DNA of 64,000 bases from Bacillus sp. S3 (lineage in GTDB: Bacteria; Bacillota; Bacilli; Bacillales; Cytobacillaceae). This document shows positions 9,160 through 23,173 of the stretch, in pieces (position 1 is the stretch's first letter; each line of letters begins with the position of its first letter). The position numbers were made by a program, and so were the translations under genes. The DNA is taken from the NCBI RefSeq assembly GCF_005154805.1, contig NZ_CP039727.1:5205501-5269500 (forward strand). Direction: 5' to 3'. A model generated the notes under the pieces. The model was not told the origin of the DNA, searched no databases, and saw only the letters and a list, made by a program, of their open reading frames with translations.

Positions 9160-9575
9160 GCTTTATTCACCTGCCGTATGTTTTCGTCGTTTTCATCTAA
9201 CCATTCCAGGTTCTTAAATAACATGTCCCGGCTGTATTCGGCGAGCTCAAAGTTATTCGTCATGATGATGGCTTCTGTTGGGCACACCTCTGTACACAGG
9301 TCACAAAGGATGCAGATTTCAAAGTTAATGTCGTACGTGTCAATGATTTTCCCTTTTTTCGTCGGGTCCGGGTGCTTTTTACCCGTTAATTGAATACAAT
9401 CCGTCGGGCAAATCTGTGCACACTGATTACATACGATACATTTCTCCGGATAAAACTTTTGGATCCCGCGAAAGCGGTCTGGCAGCGGAAGCGGCTTATT
9501 TGGATAATCGTACGTAACCTTCTCCCGCGATAATTGTTTCAGGGTATATTTCAAGCCTTTAAATACTCCAAGCAC
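9156..9575 (-). CDS. nuoI: NADH-quinone oxidoreductase (complex I) subunit I, 2x[4Fe-4S]
   Basis: 139 residues. Carries two ferredoxin motifs, CIVCNQCAQICP and CILCDLCTEVCP, ligating clusters N6a and N6b that pass electrons to NuoB. The start is set at GTG 9575 because AAAGGGGTGA is well spaced for it; the upstream GTG at 9584 would overlap that ribosome site. With nuoE, nuoF and nuoG missing, NuoI may be close to the electron entry point. Confidence 0.95.
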   Translation of the reverse strand: MLGVFKGLKYTLKQLSREKVTYDYPNKPLPLPDRFRGIQKFYPEKCIVCNQCAQICPTDCIQLTGKKHPDPTKKGKIIDTYDINFEICILCDLCTEVCPTEAIIMTNNFELAEYSRDMLFKNLEWLDENDENIRQVNKA

Positions 9576-9611
9576 GTTTTTCACCCCTTTTACAGTTTAA
9601 AAATTGTTATC

Positions 9612-9672
9612 GGTGTCAGGCACCATTCTTACCACTTACACAGTGGGAATGCTTGTATTGGTGTGAGGCACC
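9612..9672. repeat. GGTG-N5-CACC repeat pair, 48-bp period
   Basis: GGTGTCAGGCACC at 9612-9624 and the one-base variant GGTGTGAGGCACC at 9660-9672, exactly 48 bp apart. The spacer holds a small hairpin (CCACT/AGTGG). It lies between nuoH and nuoI. Confidence 0.85.
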
Positions 9673-9699
9673 ATTTTGATGGTTCTAGTTGTTCACCTA

Positions 9700-10704
9700 T
9701 TAGAAGAATAGTGATTTGAGTATGGCGGTTAGGAAGATGTTGGCCAAGGCGATTGGCAGCAATACTTTCCAGCCAAATTCCATGAGTCTGTCAGCGCGGA
9801 AACGCGGCAGCGTGCTGCGGATCCAGAAATACATAAAGACGACGGCACAGAATTTAAGAGCAAACCATACGGCCCCAGGAATAAAGCCAAGGAATGCGAA
9901 TGGCGGCAGCCAGCCTCCAAGGAACACAACCGTTGTCAGAGCCGACATTCCAAATACATACACATACTCGGAAAGCATGAAGAATGCCCAGCGGAATCCG
10001 GCATATTCAACGAAGTAGCCGGCAACAAGTTCGTTCTCCGACTCCGGCAAGTCAAACGGTGTCCGGTTTAATTCCGCAATCGATGCGATAAAAAAGACGA
10101 TAAAGCCAATTGGCTGCAATAAAATAAACCAGCCATGCTCTTGTTGTGCGACTATTGTATTTAGATTTAAACTTCCGGACAACAGAATAACTCCAATAAC
10201 GGACATCACAAGCGGGATTTCATAGGAAATCATCTGTGCCGCTGCCCGCATGCCGCCTAAAAGGGCGTACTTGTTATTCGAAGCCCAGCCGCCGAGCACC
10301 ATTCCAAAGACGGTTAACCCGGATACGGAAATGTAATAAAGCAAGCCGACACCAATATCGGCAAACTGAAACTTATCGGTAAACGGCAATGTTGCCAATA
10401 CCATGAATGATGGCGCAAACGCAACAATCGGTGCCAGAATAAATAATGGCCGGTCAGCTGCCTTCGGAATAATATCCTCTTTTAGTAAAAGCTTCAAAAC
10501 GTCGGCAACGGTTTGCAGCAAACCGAATCTACCGCCCAATTGGTTTGGACCGTGGCGGAGCTGCATGTACCCCATAACCTTCCGCTCTGCTAAAATTCCG
10601 TAGGTAACGAAGCCTAATACGACTAAAAGCAAGACCACTCCCATTAAAAAGAAGATCCCAAAATTCACCCAGCCGGGACTTGAATGGAGCAACTCTTCCA
10701 TCAT
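9700..10704 (-). CDS. nuoH: NADH-quinone oxidoreductase (complex I) subunit H
   Basis: 334 residues, eight or so helices. NuoH signatures are MGYMQLRHGPNQLG, ELNRTPFDLPESENELVAG and the C-terminal RFRADRLMEFGWK. It forms the quinone-binding junction between the hydrophilic and membrane arms. GGAGGTGGA precedes tandem ATG codons at 10704 and 10701, inside the nuoD end. Confidence 0.95.
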   Translation of the reverse strand: MMEELLHSSPGWVNFGIFFLMGVVLLLVVLGFVTYGILAERKVMGYMQLRHGPNQLGGRFGLLQTVADVLKLLLKEDIIPKAADRPLFILAPIVAFAPSFMVLATLPFTDKFQFADIGVGLLYYISVSGLTVFGMVLGGWASNNKYALLGGMRAAAQMISYEIPLVMSVIGVILLSGSLNLNTIVAQQEHGWFILLQPIGFIVFFIASIAELNRTPFDLPESENELVAGYFVEYAGFRWAFFMLSEYVYVFGMSALTTVVFLGGWLPPFAFLGFIPGAVWFALKFCAVVFMYFWIRSTLPRFRADRLMEFGWKVLLPIALANIFLTAILKSLFF

Positions 10705-11804
10705 TAGCCGTCCACCTCCCCAAGGACAATATCAATTGCCCCTAAAATAGCAATCAGATTTGCAATATTTTCGCCTACTAGTAGTTTCGGGAGAATTTGC
10801 AGATTATAGAATGATGGTCTTCTAAACTTTAAGCGATACGGTTCCTTTTTGCCGTCACTGGCAATATAGCAGCCAATTTCGCCGCGCGGTGATTCAATGC
10901 GGACAAAAGCTTCCCCTTTTGGCGCCTTAATGATTTTCGGCACCTTCGCCAAAATTTCTCCTTCTGCTGGAAACTGTTCCACTGCCTGCTCCAGGATTCT
11001 CAGCGATTGTTCAATCTCAGCTAGACGAAGATTATAACGGGCCAGGCAATCCCCTTCCTCCGCTGTCGGAACATCAAACTCAAAGCGATCATAAATCGAA
11101 TAAGGCTCATCTTTCCTTAGGTCCCATTTCACGCCGGTACAGCGCAGATTCGGTCCGCTCAGGGAGTATTGAAGCGCCTCTTCTTTCGTATAGCGGCCAA
11201 TCCCTTTTACCCTGTCCAAAAAGATTTCGTTGCCGCTGACAAGCTCATGATAGCCTGCAAGCTGCTCACGCATATATGGGATAAAATCTCTCAGCCTGTC
11301 AATCCAGCCTTCAGGTGCATCCCACTTCACGCCGCCGACACGCATATAGTTGAACGTCAACCGTGCGCCTGATAACTCGTTCAGCATATTGATAATCATT
11401 TCACGATCACGGAAAGCATAGATGAACGGACTAGTCGCCCCAAGGTCAAGGATGTATGTGCCCCAGGCCACAAGATGGCTCGCAACGCGTCCAAGCTCCA
11501 TCGCAATTACACGCAGATACTCTGCCCGTTCCGGCACTTGAGTCCCCATCATTGTTTCAACCGCATGACAAATCACATAGTTATTGGTCATCGCTGACAA
11601 ATAATCCATCCGGTCAGTATAAGGAATAATCTGTGTATACTGCAGATTCTCAGCCAATTTTTCAGTTCCGCGGTGCAGATACCCGATAACTGGTGTTGCC
11701 TCGGTAATGATTTCTCCATCAATTTTAATGACAAGCCGGAATACTCCGTGCGTACTAGGGTGCTGAGGACCGACGTTTAGTAACATTTCTTCTGTTCTGA
11801 TCAC
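10704..11804 (-). CDS. nuoD: NADH-quinone oxidoreductase (complex I) subunit D
   Basis: 366 residues. The 49-kDa hydrogenase-like subunit that forms the quinone site with NuoB and NuoH. Visible motifs are NVGPQHPSTHGVFRLV, YLHRGTEKLAE, YTDRMDYLSAMTNN and the ESPRGEIGCYI segment. The start is GTG at 11804 with GGAGGTGTAGAGG upstream, 3 bp after the nuoC stop. Confidence 0.95.
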   Translation of the reverse strand: MIRTEEMLLNVGPQHPSTHGVFRLVIKIDGEIITEATPVIGYLHRGTEKLAENLQYTQIIPYTDRMDYLSAMTNNYVICHAVETMMGTQVPERAEYLRVIAMELGRVASHLVAWGTYILDLGATSPFIYAFRDREMIINMLNELSGARLTFNYMRVGGVKWDAPEGWIDRLRDFIPYMREQLAGYHELVSGNEIFLDRVKGIGRYTKEEALQYSLSGPNLRCTGVKWDLRKDEPYSIYDRFEFDVPTAEEGDCLARYNLRLAEIEQSLRILEQAVEQFPAEGEILAKVPKIIKAPKGEAFVRIESPRGEIGCYIASDGKKEPYRLKFRRPSFYNLQILPKLLVGENIANLIAILGAIDIVLGEVDG

Positions 11805-11807
11805 CCT

Positions 11808-13169
11808 CTACACCTCCACATCGTACTGTTCATAATCTTTGCGCAGTGGATGGCCAACCCAATCTTCGCCCAGCAGAATCCGATGCAAGTTCGGATGTCC
11901 TGTAAACTTAATTCCCAGTAAATCATAAGCTTCACATTCAGGCCAGTTTGCTCCTGCCCAAATTGGCTGCAAGGACTCGATTGTTGGTTCATCGCGGTCA
12001 ATCTTCACTTTTAACGCCACTGTTTGACGATTTTTGTATGAGTATAAGTGAACATAGACTTCCATGTGTGTTTCAAAATCCGTCCCATGCAGCTCAGATA
12101 GATAGTCAAACCCTAGCAGCTCATTGTATTTTAAAAATTGAGCCACTTTAAAATATGTATCACGCTTTGCCACAAGTGTCGGAACATCTTTGGATAGTTT
12201 ATTAATATAAGAGTCTTCTAAAACATCTGCACCCAGGTTTTCAGCAATCACCTTTACATACTTATCTAAATAAGGCTGATTGGGTGATGGCGCTGCCGCC
12301 GTTTCCGCTGCTGCTGTGTCGGCTGCTTTGCCGCCGGCTGCTGCTTTCGCTTTGGCCGCTGCCGCTGCCTTCGCCTTGGCTTTCGCCGCCGCAATGGCCT
12401 TCGCTTTCTCATCATCGCCGCCTGCCGCTGCATCCGACCCAGCTCCCGCTCCGGCCGCTTTGGCCTTGGCCGCCGCTGCTGCCTTTGCCTTTGCTGCCGC
12501 CGCTGCTTTTGCTTTGGCTGCTGCCGCTGCTTTCGCTTTCGCATCGTCACCTGCTGGCGCACTTTCTTCTGCTGGTGCGTCGCCTCCGGCTAATTCCATC
12601 GCTTTGCGCTTTGCCGCTGCCGCCGCTTTTGCTTTGGCGACCGCTGCTGCTTTTTTCTTCGCTAAATCGTCGGCATCGCCGCTGCTGTCTGCCGCACTGC
12701 TTGCCTCTGCAGCCTGGGCTTCATCGCCAGCCTGTGCAGGCGCGCTGCCTCCTGCCAGTTCCATTGCCTTCCGCTTTGCTGCTGCTGCCGCTTTTGCCTT
12801 TGCAACCGCTGCTGCCTTTTTCTTTGCCAGGTCATCCGCATCGCCCGCTGCCGGTACTTCGTCAGCTGGTGGTGCAGATTCCGCCGCAGTTACTTCTTCA
12901 GCTGCAGTTACAGGTTCATCGGCAATGCCTTCGCGTTTCTTTTTCGCCAGCGCCGCAGCCTTCGCCTTCGCGGCCGCTGCTGCTTTTTTCTTTGCTAAAT
13001 CAGCATCATCGCCAGCTGCTGCTGGTGTTTCTGCCGCTTTCGGTTCGGACGGCTTCGGCTTCGGTTCCGCAACTCCCGCTTCCTTCGCCTTACGCTTCGC
13101 TAACGCCGCAGCTTTAGCCTTCTCAGCGGCTTCTCTCTTTAATTGATCGAGATCTTTTTCCCCGCTCAT
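11808..13169 (-). CDS. nuoC: NADH-quinone oxidoreductase subunit C with a long Ala/Lys-rich N-terminal extension
   Basis: 453 residues. The last 158 (from PNQPYLDKYV, about residue 296) are an ordinary NuoC domain, including IWAGANWPECEAYDLLGI and HRILLGEDWVGHPLRKDYE. The first 295 are a repetitive extension of Ala, Lys and acidic patches with repeats such as DDLAKKKAAAVAKAKAAA and AAAKRKAMELAGG, like histone-H1 or KAKA tails. NuoC is usually about 150-200 residues. The ATG at 13169 is 3 bp after the nuoB stop and the repeats stay in frame, so the extension is real coding sequence, not a frame error. Its function is unknown; membrane or subunit tethering is possible. Confidence 0.92.
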   Translation of the reverse strand: MSGEKDLDQLKREAAEKAKAAALAKRKAKEAGVAEPKPKPSEPKAAETPAAAGDDADLAKKKAAAAAKAKAAALAKKKREGIADEPVTAAEEVTAAESAPPADEVPAAGDADDLAKKKAAAVAKAKAAAAAKRKAMELAGGSAPAQAGDEAQAAEASSAADSSGDADDLAKKKAAAVAKAKAAAAAKRKAMELAGGDAPAEESAPAGDDAKAKAAAAAKAKAAAAAKAKAAAAAKAKAAGAGAGSDAAAGGDDEKAKAIAAAKAKAKAAAAAKAKAAAGGKAADTAAAETAAAPSPNQPYLDKYVKVIAENLGADVLEDSYINKLSKDVPTLVAKRDTYFKVAQFLKYNELLGFDYLSELHGTDFETHMEVYVHLYSYKNRQTVALKVKIDRDEPTIESLQPIWAGANWPECEAYDLLGIKFTGHPNLHRILLGEDWVGHPLRKDYEQYDVEV

Positions 13170-13172
13170 TGC

Positions 13173-13685
13173 TTAAATCACCTTCTTCCCAGTCTTCGCT
13201 TCGTAACGAATTTTTCCTTTTAATTTATTAATCCCATAAATTAATGCGGCCGGGTTTGGCGGGCATCCAGGAATATAGACATCAACAGGTACAATTTGAT
13301 CGACACCCTTTACTACCGAATACGACTTGACATACGGTCCGCCGGCAGTCGCGCAGGAACCCATGGCAATTACCCATTTCGGCTCCGGCATTTGGTCATA
13401 TAACCGGCGCAGGATTGGCGCCATTTTTTTCGTAACCGTACCGGAAACAATCATACAATCCGACTGCCGCGGTGACGTACGGAAAATCGTCCCAAAACGG
13501 TCAAGGTCATAGTTTGCGCCACCGGTACCCATCATTTCAATCGCACAACAAGCCAGACCAAATGTCATTGGCCACAAGGAATTACTCCGTGCCCAACCCT
13601 TAATTTGCTCCAGCGTGGCAAAAAATACATTTCTTTCTAACTCTTTGATTTCCGCAGGTGATAAGTTTTCTAGTTTTAAATCCAT
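13173..13685 (-). CDS. nuoB: NADH-quinone oxidoreductase (complex I) subunit B, cluster N2
   Basis: 170 residues. Holds the N2 [4Fe-4S] ligands: tandem Cys in [11 protein letters not shown], then [10 protein letters not shown] and YIPGCPPNP. It is the last electron carrier before quinone. The ATG at 13685 has AAGAAGGTG upstream and lies inside the last 10 bp of nuoA; the TTG extension to 13706 has no ribosome site. Confidence 0.95.
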   Translation of the reverse strand: MDLKLENLSPAEIKELERNVFFATLEQIKGWARSNSLWPMTFGLACCAIEMMGTGGANYDLDRFGTIFRTSPRQSDCMIVSGTVTKKMAPILRRLYDQMPEPKWVIAMGSCATAGGPYVKSYSVVKGVDQIVPVDVYIPGCPPNPAALIYGINKLKGKIRYEAKTGKKVI

Positions 13686-14050
13686 CGTAGCACCTTCTTT
13701 TTCCAAGCATACACTAGGCCAATTAACAGCATCGCTACGAAAATTAGCATTTCGACGAGCGCAAAAATGCCCAGTTTATCATAAGCGACCGCCCATGGAT
13801 ATAAAAACACCGTTTCTACATCAAAAATAACAAACATCAGGGCAAAAATATAATAGCGGACATTGAACTGCACACGGGAATCGTGAAATGGCTCAATACC
13901 GCTCTCATATGTGGTATACTTCGCATCACTCGGATTAAACGGACGCAGAAGTTTACCCAAATATAACGCCACCACAGGCAGCAGCACCCCAAGACATAGA
14001 AACACAAAAACTATCAGATAGTTATTCTGATATACATTTAGAAGTTCCAT
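13676..14050 (-). CDS. nuoA: NADH-quinone oxidoreductase (complex I) subunit A
   Basis: 124 residues, three membrane helices. NuoA motifs are [24 protein letters not shown] and [13 protein letters not shown], reading over the conserved acidic loop. First gene of the nuo operon. GGAGGGGATAGAC precedes the ATG at 14050. Confidence 0.95.
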   Translation of the reverse strand: MELLNVYQNNYLIVFVFLCLGVLLPVVALYLGKLLRPFNPSDAKYTTYESGIEPFHDSRVQFNVRYYIFALMFVIFDVETVFLYPWAVAYDKLGIFALVEMLIFVAMLLIGLVYAWKKKVLRWI

Positions 14051-14106
14051 GTCTATCCCCTCCAATGTTGTAAATTTTCATACTAATGAATATTGTAACC
14101 GAATTC

Positions 14107-14135
14107 ATTATAGCATTGTTACAAACCCCTGTCGA
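14107..14135 (-). promoter_or_regulatory. Sigma-A promoter of the nuo operon
   Basis: -35 TCGACA (14135-14130), 17-bp spacer, -10 TATAAT (14112-14107), ending 56 bp before the nuoA start. Five of six and six of six consensus matches. Confidence 0.8.
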
Positions 14136-14152
14136 CAAGCCAATCTAATATA

Positions 14153-14480
14153 AATTGGAAATTCCATCGCCGCGAAAATCTTGGTAAAAAGCCGCTGGAG
14201 AGCTCGCTCTCCAAAGTGGCTTTTTACCAAGATTTTCGCAAGCTTCGGTGATCTTCCGAAGCGCAGGTGCGACAGCACCGGCGATGGATTTCCAAATTAC
14301 AGCTGCACCGGTCCGTCGACAAGGGGTCCCCTCCTATGAGCTTTTGCGTGATCTCGCTGAAAGGCTTCCTGAATTCACTTCAGAGATGCCGCAAAAGCGA
14401 ACCGGCAATACCCATTCCAGAGAACGGGTACAGGTGCACGTGATCTGGAGCGTCAGCGGAAGAGACGTGCCTGGATAACC
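14153..14480. other. Strongly folded intergenic segment upstream of nuo
   Basis: The first half can form a closed four-way structure. The outer arms are near 14155-14172 and 14279-14296. Inside are a 22-bp perfect stem (14172-14193 with 14218-14239, itself capped by GGAGAG/CTCTCC), a GCTTCGG/CCGAAGC hairpin (14242-14262) and a GGTGC/GCACC hairpin (14266-14279). The second half has GCTTTTGCG/CGCAAAAGC (14340-14398) with inner stems, TACCC/GGGTA (14409-14430) and GCACGT/ACGTGC (14436-14470). GTCGACAAG occurs at 14131 and again at 14315. Flanking DNA is AT-rich and unfolded. No known RNA family is recognised; the short reading frames here do not look like genes. From 14481 to 14800 I see nothing convincing. 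Confidence 0.6.
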
Positions 14481-14818
14481 GCCAAGCTACATTAAAAATT
14501 CGACAACAACCCCTATTTAATATCATAATCCTACCAATGTCAGTGAGATTTGTCATTAATTGTTCACTTTCCATCCTCCCATTAAAAAAATAACAGGGCA
14601 TCATCACACCATTACTACACTCAATATGTATCAGCACTCATGTTAACTTATATCAAAATACTAATCGACTGGTATTAAGTTATTTACCCTACCATCATAT
14701 GCAGAATTGTCCTTATCATGCCGTTTACAGATAAACTAGCCCTTTCCTACCATTAAATAGCCAGACAAAAGGCTGGCAGTGGGGTAATTGTTGGACCTTT
14801 TCACACAAAATTCCTCTT

Positions 14819-14930
14819 ATCAACGACTTTGAACCATTTATCGACGACTTTTGCTCTTCTATCAACAACTTTCCGCTTCTTATCAACAACTTTTACACTT
14901 TTATCAACAAATTTGAACACTTAATCAACC
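14819..14930. repeat. 21-bp-period array, core TTATCAACAACTTT
   Basis: Six units at 14819, 14840, 14861, 14882, 14903 and 14924, exactly 21 bp apart. The core is the reverse complement of the array at 3107. It lies in the atpC-nuoA gap. Confidence 0.9.
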
Positions 14931-14952
14931 ACTCACTACTGCTACACCTTTC

Positions 14953-15066
14953 TTACTTTCCATTTCGAACAATTTACTTTCCGCTTTGCAACATTTACTT
15001 TCCACTTTGACCAGTTTACTGTCCGCTTGCCTCCATTTACTTTCCACTTTTACTATATTACTTTCC
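14953..15066. repeat. 21-bp-period array, core TTTACTTTCCACTTT
   Basis: Six units with TTACTTTCC or TTACTGTCC at 14953, 14974, 14995, 15016, 15037 and 15058, exactly 21 bp apart. The same family appears at 54795. It ends about 75 bp from the atp operon terminator. Confidence 0.9.
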
Positions 15067-15133
15067 ATCTCCCCTCAAACCACCTTTTTCAGGCACTTAA
15101 ACATATTGAATATGGTAAAAACCACACCAAACC

Positions 15134-15168
15134 ACAAAAAAACCCCTCCAACTTTACCGGGAGGGGTT
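15134..15168 (-). terminator. Terminator of the ATP synthase operon
   Basis: AACCCCTCC/GGAGGGGTT stem (15141-15168) followed on the minus strand by a run of T, 17 bp after the atpC stop. Confidence 0.9.
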
Positions 15169-15185
15169 CTGCTTTTATATAAATT

Positions 15186-15596
<411 letters not shown>

Positions 15597-15613
15597 TTAC
15601 CCTCCTGGCGCCC

Positions 15614-17102
<1,489 letters not shown>

Positions 17103-17220
17103 TTGTCTTAAGACACTATACCCGTATCTGTTTTAGGAATAGAGTCTCAACTGCTGACCCGCATCCGTAAACAAAACTTATCAAGCACCCGTAAACGGGG
17201 TTCATTTTTAAAAAATAATC

Positions 17221-18084
<864 letters not shown>

Positions 18085-18117
18085 TCACCACCCTCATTCA
18101 AAGAATGTTCTTTTTCA

Positions 18118-18180
18118 AGGGGTCTGACCCTTCAATCCCATTTCAATTACAATTGAATGGTGAAAGAGGGGTCAGGCACC
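18118..18180. repeat. Decayed GGTG-type repeat pair between atpA and atpG
   Basis: GGGGTCAGGCACC at 18168-18180 differs from the 13-bp element by one base. A weaker copy, GGGGTCTGACCC, lies at 18119-18130, about 50 bp upstream. Confidence 0.6.
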
Positions 18181-18198
18181 TTCGAACTATATTAGACC

Positions 18199-19725
<1,527 letters not shown>

Positions 19726-19770
19726 CTACAATACTTCCATATAATTTTCGCAACATGCGACTTCGATAAT

Positions 19771-19920
19771 TGTCCAGCTCCGGCTCCCAGCGACTAGTGT
19801 ACTTCGGTCTTCTCCCTACGATAAGTCAACATCGAATCACTATCGCTCTTCGTGTTTCCTTTATCTCAGTCGAAGCCCTCCAGTCCTGTCGTGCGCTTAA
19901 CGGTCGCCTCCGCTTTTCGT
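19771..19920. repeat. GC-rich dispersed repeat abutting the atpH stop
   Basis: A 150-bp degenerate element starting TGTCCAGCTCCGGC and ending GCCTCCGCTTTTCG, one base before the atpH stop codon. Its end motifs match the shorter elements at 25490, 47339 and 58097. It resembles a repeat I recall as common after genes in many Bacillaceae; no formal name is claimed. Confidence 0.7.
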
Positions 19921-19921
19921 C

Positions 19922-21024
<1,103 letters not shown>

Positions 21025-21070
21025 TCAATCAAATAAATTTCAACATCATCACGGTGCAAACCCACTAAAT

Positions 21071-21083
21071 GGTGCCTGACACC
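21071..21083. repeat. Single GGTG-N5-CACC element
   Basis: GGTGCCTGACACC in the atpE-atpF gap. No partner at 39 or 48 bp. Confidence 0.85.
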
Positions 21084-21153
21084 CTTACTGCTATTGCCAT
21101 AATGTTAATATGCATAAGCATAAGCATAAACTTAATAATCATAGGCATAAACG

Positions 21154-21190
21154 AATGGCGAAGGTTCTCATGGAAATGATCTTCGCCATT
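21154..21190. other. Hairpin between atpE and atpF
   Basis: AATGGCGAAG and CTTCGCCATT form a 10-bp perfect stem with a 17-nt loop, 30 bp after the atpE stop. The minus-strand sequence after it is only weakly T-rich, so partial termination or protection of the atpE end of the message is more likely than full termination. Confidence 0.6.
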
Positions 21191-21219
21191 TTGGAACGTT
21201 TATTGGTTGGAAACTAAAA

Positions 21220-21477
<258 letters not shown>

Positions 21478-21500
21478 TCAATAAATGAACGGTTATTATA

Positions 21501-22217
<717 letters not shown>

Positions 22218-22233
22218 TCACCTCGCTTCCCCG

Positions 22234-22608
22234 TTACTTATGTATTTGCAAAGAGTGTATAAAAAAATCTATCATAATGACAATATAGGATGTCATTAAC
22301 CCTATAACTACGCTGATGAGGTTGAGATGTTCCGGGTACCTCATCGAAACCACGACAGCTAGCGCCGCCGTCGCAAACCTTGAAAAAGATCCGAGCGATC
22401 GTACCCTTCTCCCTTGTGAGAGCGAATGATCAAACTGCTTCATCTTTCGGACCATTAACCACAAATTAAAAAGGCTCAAACTCGTCCCAAAAACCAATCC
22501 CATAAAGATAGATTGGTAAGACGTGAACCCCCAGCCGAGTACATAAATAGCTAATAAAAAGAACATCCATCTTTTCTGTCTTGCAAATAGTAATTGAAAT
22601 TCCGGCAT
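22234..22608 (-). CDS. atpI: ATP synthase protein I
   Basis: 124 residues, four hydrophobic helices. AtpI helps assemble the c ring and has been linked to Mg supply. It keeps the family pattern: two N-terminal helices, a basic loop (VRKMKQFDHSLSQGRRVRS), then two more. The first intact gene of the atp operon. Its start has AGGAGATT upstream. Confidence 0.85.
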   Translation of the reverse strand: MPEFQLLFARQKRWMFFLLAIYVLGWGFTSYQSIFMGLVFGTSLSLFNLWLMVRKMKQFDHSLSQGRRVRSLGSFSRFATAALAVVVSMRYPEHLNLISVVIGLMTSYIVIMIDFFIHSLQIHK

Positions 22609-22649
22609 GGTTGGCTAATCTCCTGAAAAGAAATGACGGATCCGAGTAC

Positions 22650-22830
22650 ATCATCGAATAAACACCTTCAGCACGTCCTGCGAACAATCCGAGTATTAAG
22701 AAAATTGGTTCTGTGTCCCAATCATGATCCAACCATCTTCCTGAATAAATAGTGACTGAGTGGCTCCCACAAAGACTGTGAGAAAATTGCGGACATTTGG
22801 GCCAAGAGCCTTAAATGAATTGCGGTCTAT
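22650..22830 (-). pseudogene. atpZ: Decayed atpZ
   Basis: Two frames together match AtpZ, the small membrane protein often ahead of atpI. One frame reads NSFKALGPNVRNFLTVF after AAGGAG and a would-be start that is now ATA (22830-22828). The other, shifted by one base near 22735, reads GRWLDHDWDTEPIFLILGLF then AGRAEGVYSMM. Neither frame holds the whole protein, the start is lost and the second frame runs on into atpI. A sequencing error could explain the shift but not the ATA. Confidence 0.6.
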
Positions 22831-22957
22831 TTCTCTCCTTGTTTACCGAGAGAAACTGCACCGGACTTGAGGTATTTTGGGAAAGTGATAGAGGTCTTTT
22901 ATTACTACTAAATTCTATTTGAAAATAATGAAAACCCTACCATCCACACCCTTTGTT

Positions 22958-22986
22958 AGCATACAATAGGCACCAGTCAATGTCAA
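22958..22986 (-). promoter_or_regulatory. Sigma-A promoter of the ATP synthase operon
   Basis: -35 TTGACA (22986-22981), 17-bp spacer, -10 TATGCT (22963-22958), about 120 bp before the atpZ remnant. The rest of the gap 22987-23140 shows no clear feature. Confidence 0.7.
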
Positions 22987-23147
22987 TGAGTTTACGTGAA
23001 TTAATCCACAAACAAGCTCCGAAATTTCTTCCATATAAAATTTTTAGTTTACACTATCATTGTAGTGGAAATTTTGAACGATTTTAGACAACTTTGTGTC
23101 AATTTTGTGAACTTTCGTACAAAATTGGCAGATCGTACCAATTGGCA

Positions 23148-23167
23148 TAGAGGGGGCATGAGGCCCC
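23148..23167 (-). terminator. Possible terminator of the Vpr-like protease gene
   Basis: GGGGG-C ... G-CCCCC stem, just after the protease stop. There is no T-run on the minus strand, so it is weak evidence. Confidence 0.35.
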
Positions 23168-23173
23168 CGCACC

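Noticed and set aside
12280-13146. Long plus-strand frames opposite nuoC
   Set aside because: They are mirror images of the Ala/Lys repeat codons; nuoC has the conserved domain, operon position and ribosome site.
14248-14637. Short frames in the folded region upstream of nuo
   Set aside because: No ribosome site, no domain, and their codons are parts of inverted repeats.
23100-23125. Rex-like site (TTGTGAA ... ACAA) upstream of the atp operon
   Set aside because: Only one half is good, the spacing is wrong, and it is about 130 bp from the promoter.
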